Shown here: one piece after another, positions 1 through 11,000 of the stretch
How the letters are laid out: each line of letters opens with the position of its first letter
Position numbering within the stretch: the first letter of the stretch is position 1
Assembly (NCBI GenBank): GCA_030220185.1
Contig: JASPKZ010003441.1
Coordinates: 744,001-808,000, forward strand
DNA length: 64,000 nucleotides
Origin: Diploptera punctata
Lineage: Eukaryota > Arthropoda > Insecta > Blattodea > Blaberidae
Reading direction: 5' to 3'
Made by a program: the position numbers and the translations under genes
The notes under the pieces: generated by a model
The model's database searches: none
Told to the model about the DNA's origin: nothing
The model's input: only the letters and a program-made list of their open reading frames with translations

Positions 1-1904
1 AACTTTTTGATTGTCATCAATTTTCATTTAGATACGATTATCCAAAGCGACGTAGTTGTAGTTTAAAGTATGATACTATATTTGTGGACACGGTGTATAT
101 ACATTTTGGGTCATTGAAGGCCATTAAATGGTGAGTTTTATTTGTCCTTTTTTGGCTAAAAGTCCTTTTTTAGCTTTTCTTTTAGGTTTTTTTTTTCTTT
201 TTGAAATTTTACCTTCTTTTGACTACATTAATACCATTTGTATAATTAAAAAAATCCACAGAGTCCAGTCTCAATTCAAACTTCATTTAAAAACACTATC
301 TAGTTTGATTGAACTTTTATAGGAAAATATTCTACGTAGAAGACTGGATATGAGGAGAGGTATGAAGTATTTTCATTTAACCACTATCCAGTTTTACTTA
401 CTGATGACTTTTCACATTGCAAACACTTTTTCGTCTGTAAGAAACTATAGCTCAACTGCACTTCTACTAGCGCTCGCTTGATTTTTCAGTTATATTATTG
501 TAAACTATAGCTCTTCTTTTGTATCTACTAACTTTATTTAATATTTTAAACTTTTTCAAACAATTTTATAACATTATTAGACAGTTTTGAAGTATTTATT
601 TAAATTTGCAAGTCACAATATTATGATACTGTTAGAAATATTGTGATGGCTGCTATTTTCTCCACAGAGTATTTGTCTATGATTTTTCTATCGCTGTTTT
701 GGGTTATCGCTGGTTGAATCAGCATTAGGGAGTGATAAGTAAGTGTACACACATTTTTAATAAACGTTTGGTAATTTTAATATTATTAATATATTCTTTT
801 TAACATAGATTTGGGGATTTATTGCAAATATTGGTCATTTCAATTTTATAGAGACAGATAGTAATCGAGGATGATAATCAATATGTGGTTTGATTGTGGG
901 TTATCGGTGGCTCTACAAACTCTGGCGCATGTGCACTGTTATTCTATAGGACTTTTAAAATATTTCACGCTAGTTTAAGTGCAGTTTTTCCGAAGCTATT
1001 GAACCCTCACAAAATATCCCATTATTTTCAACGAGCCTACTGATCGCCTGATATTGATTGCAGGTTTGCTGAATTCATTCTATGTGGAAAAAATCGTTGA
1101 TTATAAATTCTCCAAGATCTTCCTCGGAAGACCTAAACCAGGGAATATGTTCATACATGTAGGAGAAACATCTACAACCAGGAGATTGAATGGACTAACA
1201 AAATTGGCTATTAGGAATCAGGCAATGTCAAAGACATTAATCAACTGATAATATAACTATAAATTCTCAAAGAACTTTCTTTTAATGAACACAGAATTCC
1301 TTTCTCAAAGTGTGTTGAATTAAAAGAAAATAAAGTGTGAAAGAAGTAGCATTTTCACTGATCAACTTTTTTTTTTTGCAATGTACGTTGCATTTCACTA
1401 CAATTTTTAAACATTTTTATTACATTCGTTAAAAATGCAGTTGAAACTAAGATTATTATTTAATTTGAATTGCCTTTTTACTTTTTCTTCTTTTTCAGTT
1501 TTAAGTCTTTTTTTTAAGGATGTCTTTAGGTCTTTTTAAAGGTGTTTTATAGGTCCTCCACTTCCTAGCCCTACATATAACATTCTCAGAAGACTGGATA
1601 CGAGGTGAGGTATAAATAATTTTAATTTACATCTTACATTTTTAATTATCAGTTTAATTAATTTTGCAACCTATATTTTGCAACCTATATTATACATATT
1701 AAAAAATACATACTAAATACATTTTTACTCAGTGATATAATAATTCTTGACTTTATTTTTCTGGAATGACATACATGGAACATCATTATTCACAAAATTG
1801 ACATGATGTAAAAGTAAAAATCTTTCAGGTATAGAAATGCATGTAGAAAGATATAAGTTTTACAATACTCTAACAGCAATCTTAATTATTAAAAGATTAA
1901 CAAA
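1..1904. other. AT-rich flank with no recognisable gene
   Basis: I see no coding sequence here. Two short pieces match the tail shared by PLEs in this window (an 'agaagactgg' block followed by gaggtgaggtat-like sequence), near 332-385 and 1580-1635. They look like decayed PLE ends. The rest is low-complexity AT-rich DNA downstream of the SMYD4-like gene. Confidence 0.5.
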
Positions 1905-2081
1905 CTCGATACTAGTAAAATTCATGGTGATTTTCCGCTGAGGTATTAGTTCACAGTAATATAATGTACGGTTAAAAACTATAATATAGTTACCTTGTAG
2001 GTCCGTCTTCTCAACTTAAGTTGAGGAGACGGACCTACAAGATAACTATATTATAGTTTTTAACCGTACATTATATTACTG
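1905..2081. mobile_element. Palindromic PLE derivative, TSD agattaacaaa
   Basis: The stretch 1954-2081 is a near-perfect inverted repeat with 64-base arms and its centre between 2017 and 2018. I see one mismatch between the arms. The 11-base target-site duplication agattaacaaa lies at 1894-1904 and 2082-2092. The core (gttgaggagacggacc) recurs at 34780-34870 and in the palindrome at 60542-60716, which marks one family. It carries no coding sequence, so movement by PLE machinery in trans is an inference from the shared ends. Confidence 0.75.
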
Positions 2082-2200
2082 AGATTAACAAAATATGACA
2101 GTAAAATATAACAATGGTTAATAATGTAATAGCCCGTTCTAACTACATTTTGGGATACAAACCTATCAAAATTATTTAACTTTCACCGGGAAAAACACTA

Positions 2201-2413
2201 AATTAATGTTTTTATTACGTCACCTCATATCCTTTTTCTTCTAGGCTGCAGTTTCGGAGCTTATCTCTATCATCAGTAACCTCTCGTCGAAAGAAAACCC
2301 CAAGAAACGACATAACACCGATCGACGAGAGGCTACTGATGATGGAGATAAGCTCCGAAACTGTAGTCTAGAAGAAAAAGGACTTGAGGTGAGGTAATAA
2401 AAACATTAATTTA
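2201..2413. mobile_element. Palindromic PLE derivative with ribozyme arms
   Basis: Inverted repeat whose arms begin with cacctcatatcc-like sequence and end at a short spacer containing the cgacgagagg motif. Each arm holds a hammerhead-like core; the right arm keeps the full core while the left arm has a GTC to GCC change at the presumed cleavage triplet. The same family occurs at 42840-43105. I could not define a target-site duplication. Confidence 0.6.
2333..2371 (+). ncRNA. Hammerhead ribozyme candidate
   Basis: CTGATGA at 2336-2342 is followed by a stem II of GGAG/CTCC with a short loop, then GAAA at 2357-2360, then a minimal stem III (CTGTAG) ending in a GTC cleavage triplet at 2366-2368. 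Flanking CTA and TAG can pair as a short stem I. This is the type I minimal layout known from PLE terminal repeats. The three-base stem I means it may work only in a dimeric transcript. Confidence 0.55.
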
Positions 2414-2523
2414 ATTCTTAATTCTATGAAAATTAATTAACACTAGGTCATTCAATAAGTAATACACATGATTTTTGTTCTCAATTACCTTTCATTGGAT
2501 ATGAAAGAAACTTTACAGAACAT

Positions 2524-2795
2524 TAAGTTATGTAGGTAGGAAATAACACTACGAGGTTTATTTTAATTTTGTTGAGTGACCTCATACTTCTTAACTCCCT
2601 TGCAAATCCAGATTTCGTCATTGTCTTTGTGACATTCTCAATGCTGTTCACGTTCACAACTGATGTCTCTCAGGAGACCATTGGACGTCAGTTGTGAACG
2701 TGAACAGCATTGAGAATGTCACAAAGACAGCGACGAAATCTGGATTTGCAACGAGTTAAGAAGTGTGAGGTGAGTCAACAATCAACTCAATAAAA
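2524..2795. mobile_element. Palindromic PLE derivative, TSD tttacagaacat
   Basis: A 272-base inverted repeat that begins taagttatgtaggtagg and ends with caactcaataaaa. The 12-base target-site duplication tttacagaacat is exact at 2512-2523 and 2796-2807. Both termini match the larger PLE at 16886-18800, so this is an internally deleted relative made only of the two terminal arms. It has no coding capacity. Confidence 0.8.
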
Positions 2796-2836
2796 TTTAC
2801 AGAACATATTGTTACATGTCGTATTGTATAGCGATG

Positions 2837-3195
2837 ATTAAATTACGCGGGCAAAATGAGAATATTGGTCTTGCATTGGTCATTGTGAGCCAAAAGGCCC
2901 ACTCAAACATCAAAATGTCTGGGCTGTGATTCCAGATGTCTCCACCAACATCTCCCTTCCTATTCATTATCGTGACTCCTTTGCAAATAACTCAGGCAAC
3001 TCGCATCCCTTTATATGTGTGAAGCCGAACTAAATGGAAGCCAGCCTTAGTCTTTCTCGAATGGGGAGGTTGATGATGATGCAGGTGTCTGGAATCACAG
3101 CCCAGACATTTTGGTGTTTGCACGGGCCTTTTGACTCGCAATTGGCGACTTGCAAATCTATTCTGAACAATATTCTTGCCTTGCCACGTAATTTA
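2837..3195. repeat. Foldback repeat, ~130 bp arms
   Basis: The left arm near 2837-2965 is repeated in inverted orientation near 3060-3195; both contain a 'ctgggctgtgattcca' block and its complement, separated by about 95 bases. I do not recognise the family. The right arm contains a small insertion relative to the left. A decayed foldback transposon is the simplest reading. Confidence 0.6.
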
Positions 3196-3286
3196 AACTT
3201 TGCTATATGACACACAACAATATATTCAATTCTTCCTTTATAACATCATGAAGTTTCATTGTTTTCCATCAGATGGGTGTGATATA

Positions 3287-3688
3287 AATTTTAAAGATTA
3301 TGGCTTTATAAGGTTCTCGCAAGACTAGTATTAAGATATGGCAGTGAAGCATGGACAATACGAAGAAGAGATGAAAGCCGAATAACAGCAAATGAGATGC
3401 GATTTTTGCGCTGTACAGCAGGCTACACAAAGTGGGACCATAAAGGAAATGAGTAAATTATGGAAGAGTTGGATGCAGAACCCATTATTCACCATATACA
3501 AAACTACCAGAACAACTGGAAAGACCATCTTCAACGAATGCCGTCTCATAGAATTCCAAAAGCCATACTTCGCTACTGCCCCCAAGGCAAAAGACCGCTG
3601 GAACGTCCAAAAATGTGCTGGATGGAAAATTCCTCTTTGAGACCGTAACAGGCTACACGGCCTAATACTTGCATGGATGATGATGATG
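3287..3688 (+). mobile_element. 5'-truncated LINE (GAT-tail family), TSD present
   Basis: The last ~400 bases of a non-LTR retrotransposon: the C-terminal tail after the RT domain, 3' UTR ending ggcctaatacttgcatgg, and a GATGAT microsatellite tail. The 14-base duplication atgggtgtgatata is exact at 3273-3286 and 3689-3702. The frame is broken by frameshifts. Longer copies of the same family are at 26396-27404 and 44540-45246. Confidence 0.8.
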
Positions 3689-3807
3689 ATGGGTGTGATA
3701 TACTTTATTTTTAAAATGGTGGCTGCTTGTGAAACACATACAAAGCAGAGAGCTGTGAATGAATTTGTTTCTGTGGAGCAGGAGACCATTTCAAACATTC
3801 GCATATT

Positions 3808-4092
3808 GGTAAAACATTGGTGGAATCTGTAGCAATGTATGGAAGTGAGGTATGGACAATCAATAAGTACTACAAGAATAGACTAATAGCTCTAGAAATG
3901 GATTCTTTATGCAGAAGTGCCAGAAAGTCAAAATTAGAACATGTCACAAATAAAGAAATTAGAAACATAATGGAAGCAGAAGAAAGCATAATTGAAAGAA
4001 TTGAGGAGAAGGAATTAAAGTGGTTAGGACATATTTTAAGAATGGAAGATGAGCGATGGCCAAAGCAACTATATCAATGGCATCCAACGAGA
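3808..4092 (+). pseudogene. LINE RT C-terminal fragment
   Basis: About 90 codons read with MYGSEVWTI, then LKWLGHILRM and ending near a WHPTRR motif. This is the usual post-RT tail of many insect non-LTR elements (trailing 'GH..RM' motif). The 5' part is missing and the 3' side runs directly into PLE tail sequence at about 4093. It is a dead fragment of a LINE family not otherwise complete here. Confidence 0.7.
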
Positions 4093-4335
4093 AGGAATTA
4101 TTTTCTAAACAGCCAAAAATACAACAGATGGCAGTTTAAAAAATAATTCCTTCAAAAGAACATAAGATGGCAGTTTAGAAAATAATTCCTTCAAATGAAC
4201 ACCAGATGGCAGTTTGGATAATTACCAGCAAAAGAAAAAATTGACAGTCTTGAAAACAGCTGAGGATGGTGACATGGTCGCTGATACTGCAGTGCTGCAT
4301 TTAAAAAACATAGGAGTATGAGGTAAGAAGAAATC
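4093..4335 (+). mobile_element. PLE C-terminal tail with 39-bp repeats
   Basis: Contains three imperfect copies of a roughly 40-base unit centred on agatggcagttt, followed by the KKKLT-like end and a gaggtaagaagaaatcacg terminus. The orthologous stretch at 48960-49170 keeps the repeats in frame as TPDGSLENNSFKR-like units. It is the 3' end of a PLE shared with the duplicated locus. Confidence 0.6.
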
Positions 4336-4377
4336 ACGATTCATATAATTCTTATAAAAAAAGAAAGTTGTGCTAGT

Positions 4378-4625
4378 TAGAACAATGCTGGAACTCATAA
4401 AGAAGAGGAAAAGAAATTAGATTGACCACTGGCTAAGAAGAAACTGCCTGCTGACGGATGCCCTAGAAGGAATGGTCAACAGAAAGAAGGTTAGAGGCAG
4501 AAAAGGACATCAGATGGTAGACAATATTGAAAATAATTGTTTGTATGCAGATACAAAAAGGAAGGCTCAGTTAAGGGAAGAGCGAAGAATGCTGAGTTTG
4601 CAGTGAAAGACCTGCTCTTGGGCAG
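4378..4625 (+). pseudogene. LINE 3'-end fragment (NWIGHWLRR-type)
   Basis: Decayed frame with WIGHWLRR-like, VEGMVN-like and RRMLSLQ-like segments, followed by a gcagtgaaagacctg 3' UTR. The matching piece in the duplicated locus, 49806-50370, is longer and better preserved. Its presence in both copies at the same position relative to the SMYD4 terminal exon indicates it inserted before the duplication. Confidence 0.7.
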
Positions 4626-4764
4626 AACACTATATATGTGTATGAAAAAAGGACTTAACTTATGTACTTAATTGGGAAGGAAGAAGCAAACTGGGTTAAA
4701 TAATACCAAAAACAAACAAAAAAAAAGCAACAACAATTTGTTACTGAAATCTCTACTAATGACA

Positions 4765-5077
4765 TTACAATGCATGTGTGTTACCAGACAATCTAAAACA
4801 ATCGTATAGGATTTGTTGCCCTTCATAGCATAGTTTAGAAGGCTGCTTCATATATTCAAACATGAGCTGGAGTCGAGGTGCCACAATGTCAGCAAGACCA
4901 ATCCAATCTCTCTTATTTTTTAAAATCACTGCTTTGAAAAGGCAAGCTATTTGTTCTGGTGAAGGAATCATTATGTGTGTAAATATATTTGCAGGATGGA
5001 TTTTCTTGCATTTTTCACAGATAACAGTTCCATCCACGTTCAAATCAGTTATTATAATTGGTAAAATCTGCTTGCAT
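4765..5077 (-). CDS. SMYD4: SMYD4 exon 6 (C-terminal region and stop)
   Basis: Acceptor TTTATCTCCAACAG ends at 5078; the exon completes an Arg codon with exon 5 and reads CKQILPIIITDLNVDG, then CEKCKKIHP, ending in CFRLSGNTHAL and a TAA at 4765-4767. The paired cysteines and following helices fit the SMYD C-terminal domain. I see no strong AATAAA signal close downstream. Confidence 0.87.
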
Positions 5078-8000
5078 CTGTTGGAGATAAAAAAAACCTG
5101 TATTATTGTGACTAGTGAATAAAATGGACAATGAAATTGTAGGCCTGTTAAAAAAACTTTTCAATACATGTTTTATTATTAACTAGCTAATACCCGGTGT
5201 GCGCTGCTACGCCTAAATAAATGAAAAGAATGTGCTTTTATCTTTAGTTGAATACCGGTAACAGGAAAAATAATTATAAATTTATATATTTTAGATACCC
5301 CGTGCTGATTACCCGGCGTTTCCCGGAAATCTACTTATCCCGATCATCATGACATAAATGAGCTAAAATATGAAAATTAATGTGTTTTATGTTTAGTTAA
5401 ATAAGTAAAAGGAAAAATTTATATTGTAATTATTTTTAGATACCCCGTGCTGTTTACCCAGCGTTGTCCGGGAATCTACTCATCCCAATCTTCTTGGCAT
5501 AAATGAGCTGAAAGACCAAAATTAATGTACTTCTTATGATTAGTTGAATAAGTAAAATGAAAAAATAATTATAAATGTATATCGTAATTATTTTAAGATT
5601 CCCCGTAATGGTTACCCAGGAATCTACTTATCTTGATCTTCTTGGCATAAATGAGCTAGAACACATAATTTGTTATTGTGAGTTATCCGTAAAAGAATAC
5701 CCGAAATGTGCTGCTAAGCTTGTACAGGAATATAATATGTACTTGTCTCGATCTTCTTGGCATCAATGAAAGACAAAAATGGTTATTGTGAGTTATTCAT
5801 AAGAGATAAACATATGCTGTCGCATACTTTTTGTAGAGCTTTTTGAGATATTCAATTCTGTGTACATTCGTTTTGTGCATTTGTTATGGGTTAGGCAGTA
5901 TAAGCCATTTAAGCGTCCAGAGAAGTACTTTTTTCACGTTTTCCACTACAAAGAGCAATTTTTAAGGGTATAGGAGTTGAGTATCACAACTTTCTTATAG
6001 CCTAAGTTCTTCCCAGGAATCTCCTGAACATTTTGCAAAAAGCCCCATCACAATCGGATCAGTGGTATGGCCGAGCATAAAGTACAAACAAACAAACATT
6101 CATTTTTATATATAAGATTTAATACTCGTATAAGACTTGAAAGCATAATAATAGTCCCTTCAATTGGTTGCTGGCCAAAGGAAGGCAAGACCAGTGATGG
6201 GGCTGCCATCTTATAGCCTCTGGTCAGGCTTTTCTGGAGAAGAAAAGAAAATAAAGGAAAGAAGAAATGGAAGAAAGGAAAGACTCCCTAGCCCTCGGAT
6301 GCATCAGGGTTGAAAAAACAAGAGTTAACCAAGAGAGGTTAGATAGTAAAGTTAAAAGAGTCTGGTATAAGTAAGTGGAAGAAATGAAGAAATACTAGAT
6401 CTGTTAAAGATAAAAGTAAGGAGCAAGACACAAGTAAGTGGAAGCAATGTTTTGCTCAGCTTGGGCACCTTGTGGTCGCCATCCACATATCCCCTAGATG
6501 GGGACCCCTGAGGGAGTTATAATAAAAGTTTACGAATTATTAATCAAGTTATGAAACCATCCCTTGTACAAAAAATCACCAGATTACGTTTATATAACAC
6601 TTTAGCTAGACCAGTGTTGACCTATGGTAATGGACACTAAAAAGACAACATGAAAGCAGAATAACGGCTTGTGAAATGAGATTCAAGCGCAGAACAGCGG
6701 GTTACACCAGATGGGATCGGAAAAGGAACACCGATATCTTAAAAGAATTGAAGACTACGCCAATTTTGGAATATATTAAACAGTACCAACTAAATTGGAA
6801 ACACCATCTTGAAAGAATAAGTTCAAATTGGATCCCCAAAGCTGTTTATAATTATATACCAAGAGGACGAAGATCTCTGGGCCATCCTATAAAATGCTGG
6901 AGGGAAAATTTTGTATAGGATCGCAAACAGGCCTTGGCCTAATACTTGGAAGGAAGAAGAAGAAAAAGAATTAATACTTCTCACTGAAGGATAAATTATA
7001 TTGGAACACAAACATTATAGACTCATACTGGAGTTTGAATCCAGAACCTTTGGTTTTCTAGGCCAATGCTCTACTACTGAGCAACCTGAGAAACTCCAAT
7101 CTAAATGCGAATTCTCCTCTTATACATTGTTAATTTTTCTCTTGAAATGTAATTTCTAAGACATGTTAACTGGAACTGCATGATATACTAATTCCGAGCT
7201 AAGTTCCAGTTATACTGTAAACAAACTTTCATAACATATTACTCCATCTACCACTTTTAACCACCATGTGACTGAATTTTTCCTCTTTACCATTTGATTA
7301 CAATGATTTAGTTGTGTGCCTTAATATACTTATTTCAATCATAGTAACAGCTTTAGCTTCTTAATATTAATTTAATAAATAATGCTATAGCTATGTGGAG
7401 TCCCTTCATGTCTTCTTAGGCTCGTATCTATGAACACATTAGACCGTAAAAGTCTTCTCTGCTGAGAAAGTTGCATCCAAAGACGTTTTTGCATACTCAA
7501 AACTCTGTTCATGCGATAATAATTGTCGAAATTCCTAAGCTACCTGGCGAGGTGACTTTGCAGAGAAACGAATCGTGAGCAACCCAATGTGAACCGATGT
7601 ACTTTGAAATCTTGCTACTTTATCCAAGATGTCGGAACTTGAAGACTTCGATCATGTTTTCGGTTTACGCGGAGAAGAGGAATTTAGTAGAGTCTATCAA
7701 AGAATTCAACTGGAAGAACAGGAGAATCGGCGTAATATCGCGCGATGCAGACGTTGTTGTATACGGTTTCATTTGCATTGTGGGACGTAAGCGTAAATGC
7801 GTTCCTGTAGCAGACGAAAATAACGGAAGTGCTTTATCGCTGAGAATTCTGGGTAATTTCTTGCCAATATTACGAAAACGAGTTTCATGCATGACCAGTT
7901 AGTGGGTCGCTAATTCGATCTTTGCACTTGCTCACGGAAAGTCAGCTCACCGGTGATTGGAAGTAATCTGAGTAGAGACTAATGTATTTGCATGCGGCCC

Positions 8001-11000
8001 TTAATGTTGAAGCCATTCATTGTGTGTATTTGTGAATGATGATTCATTGCATTTGAATGTGGGACCAGTAGAGTAAAGGTAAAGGAAGGATTTATGTTTG
8101 GATGGGAGGGAAGCCTGAATTAGCTCAATGGTTAAGAGCATCAGCACAGAAAGCTGAATGTTCAGGGTTCGATTCCCGGTTCAGGCATACATTTTTCTCT
8201 TTACCATTTGATTACAATAATTTTAGTTGTGTACCTTAATATACTTATTTCAATCATAGTAACAGCTTTAGCTTCTTAATATTAATTTGTTAGATACATT
8301 GTTCATAGGCAAAATCACATTTATGAGAAATAAGACAGAACACAAGGTAAGATGGCACCAATTAGTGATGAAACCGCTTGCTGTTTGGCCAGATACCAGA
8401 TATCTGGTCAACCTTGAAGCCGGATTGCCGGATATTCTGCCGAACATTGCTGATTGGTGCAATGTTATTGAAGTTATTATAAAAGTATTTGTATAGGTAA
8501 TTCTAAAACAATTTAGTGATGAAAAATTATATCGGTAAAGAAAATATTGCATTTTTGGGAATATTTTAATGTAAACAGTGACGATTCAAAATTTGTTGTT
8601 TGTTATGCAATGTTAAAATTTTTTTACTTTTTAAAAATATTTTTCACTGAGAGTAATTAATATTCATAATTACAAAGAAATAAACATTATCTCAGTCAAA
8701 ACATAAACTTATTAAGTTGACGTTTCAATCTCCTTGTGTGAGATCATTTTCAAGACATGGTTGTTTATAAATTTATAGTACATCCTCCATGGTATCTTTA
8801 CCTTGTCATGGTGGAGTGGCTTGCGTGCTTAAATGATCCTGAGAGCAATGCTGGCGGTAGTATTGCTGCCGATAGGGTTACCCATGCCGGACTGGTCGAA
8901 GGTGATAAGCCAGACGAAAAAAGTACCTTGGTCGAAAGGGTGACGATCTTTCACCGTAAAAATACAACCGTCAAGCAATGCGGATATGGGTTCAACTGGG
9001 GTAAAATTTTCCGGAGGACAAATAGTCCCCCATTCGGCTCTCCGTGCGGAGACTACTTCAGGGAACCCATGCCAAAGGCTCAAACACAGGGACATGTTCC
9101 TAGGAACATGGAATGTTAGGACTTTATACAATAGCAGGGCACTAGAGATATTAACGTGGGAATTAGATAAATCGCCCTTGGATATAGTCGCTTTACAGGA
9201 AGTTAGGTCGCCAGGAGAAGGTAGTCAGGAATCAGGAAGCTTTGCATTATACTATGGGGGAGCAGAAATACCTGCATTTGGAACGGGTTTTTCAGTCAGA
9301 TGGAGGATCCTATCCACTATCCGAGATATTAGGTTTGTTAGTGATAGGATATCATACATAATACTAAAGGGTGAACGACATGATTTTATAATTGTAAATG
9401 TACATGCCCCCACAGAAGATAAAGATGACAAGATCAAGGATGAGTTCTATGAAGAATTAGAATGCTTATTGATAACCTCTCACGATATCATATGAAAATT
9501 GTCTTAGGAGATCTTAATGCAAAAGTGGGGCAGGAAGATATATTCAAACCAACAATAGGCAAATTCAGTCTTCATGAAGATAGTAACGACAACATGGTTA
9601 GATTAGTCACATTTGCCACATTGAAGAATCTCATTGTTAAGAGCACAACATTTCAGCATAAGGATATTCATAAATACACCTGGACGTCCCCAGATGGAGA
9701 AACTCTGAACCAGATAGATCATGTATTAGTGGATAAACGCTGGCACAGTAGCATCGTCGATGTTAGATCAGTTAGAGGGACAGACTGCAATTCGGATCAT
9801 CATCTGGTCAGAGTGAAAATCAGACAACGGCTATCGCTTATGAGAGGAACAAACGCTAAAGATGATTCTGTAAAATTTGAATTAAAAAACTTGAAAAATT
9901 ATGAAATGCGGCAAGAATACCAAATCAAAATTGCTAATAGATTTGAAGTACTGGAATCTTCAGATGACAATGTGGCAAACGAAGAAGAAACTGATATAAA
10001 TAAAGAATGGGAGGCTATAAGGGATATTATTAAATTGTCAGCATCAGAAAGCATTGGTTGTTTAAAAAAGAGGCAAAACAAGAAATGGTTTGATGAGGAA
10101 TGTGCCGACATTGTAAAGAAAAGAAAGCTAACAAAAATGAAATGGTTAAACGAGCCAAATGAGGTAAATTTAGAGCAATTGGGTAGTGTTAGACGGGAAA
10201 CCACCAAGTTACTAAAGAGTAAAAAGAGGGAATATTTGAGAGAGAAGATTAATGATCTTGAAATGAACGTAAAAAATAGGAACATTAGAGAATTATATCA
10301 GGAAATTAGTATAGAGAAGAAAGGGTTTCAGGCTAGAACAAACATAATTCGGAATGAAAATGGGGATATGATTGCAGATTCCAGGAGTATATTAAATAGA
10401 TGGAAAAGTTACTTTAACACATTGGTGACGGGCCACGGAGATCTCCGTGTTTAAATGGCCAGCGCTAGACGACGGGCCACGGAGATTTCCGTGTTTACGT
10501 TTTCTATGGTTTTCCAGCCTCTTCGCTTTTGAAGGAGCGTGCAATTTTGTTTTTTCTCATTGTGAAATAAACTATAGTTGTTTTTGTACCCTCTCTTCTC
10601 TTTTATGAAATTGCCAACTTTACAGAAAGAGATGTTTACAATTTTAAGACAGATGGGTGGTGAAATATGGAATTTTAGTGCCGATAGTTAGGCGATTACG
10701 GGATATGTATGTAACCTGTAAATATATGTTGCAGAGGGGAAAAATTAGAGGAAACACTATTTTGCGTTCTGGAGCCGAATTTATATCTGTGGCATCATGT
10801 GTACCAGGATAATTATTATAAGTGTGGCTAAAGCTGAAAATTTGCTCGAAAGAAAGACGAGAGTTTCTGAAGCAATAAAGATTAACAGAGGGCTTCCAAA
10901 ATCATTTGTGGAAGCAGGAAATTAACTCAAACCAGGAGAATGTGTGTTTTGAAGTAAGGGGGACCTTTTGCTACAAACATCGAAAGATAAAAGAGACGTA

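Larger units (their letters stand above)
7285..8290. repeat. ~95-bp direct repeats flanking a Harbinger element
   Basis: The block beginning ctctttaccatttgatta and ending taatattaattt is present at about 7285-7380 and again at about 8196-8288, with only a few differences. Between them lie a Harbinger-type element and a tRNA-like sequence. The duplicated locus near 56490 lacks the intervening kilobase, so this arose in the left copy. Confidence 0.65.

Noticed and set aside
3331..3804. 157-codon minus-strand frame
   Set aside because: Antisense to a LINE tail with known motifs and a defined target duplication. It recurs antisense to every copy of that LINE (27045, 44890).
3714..3815. Short coding-like segment (MVAACETHTKQRAV..) between two LINE pieces
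   Set aside because: It has a vague HTH look of mariner N-termini, but is only ~35 codons, without ends or second motif; not enough to annotate.
8113..8186. Functional tRNA gene
   Set aside because: Cloverleaf can be drawn but position 33 is C, one T-stem pair fails, and similar heads in the window are SINE-derived.
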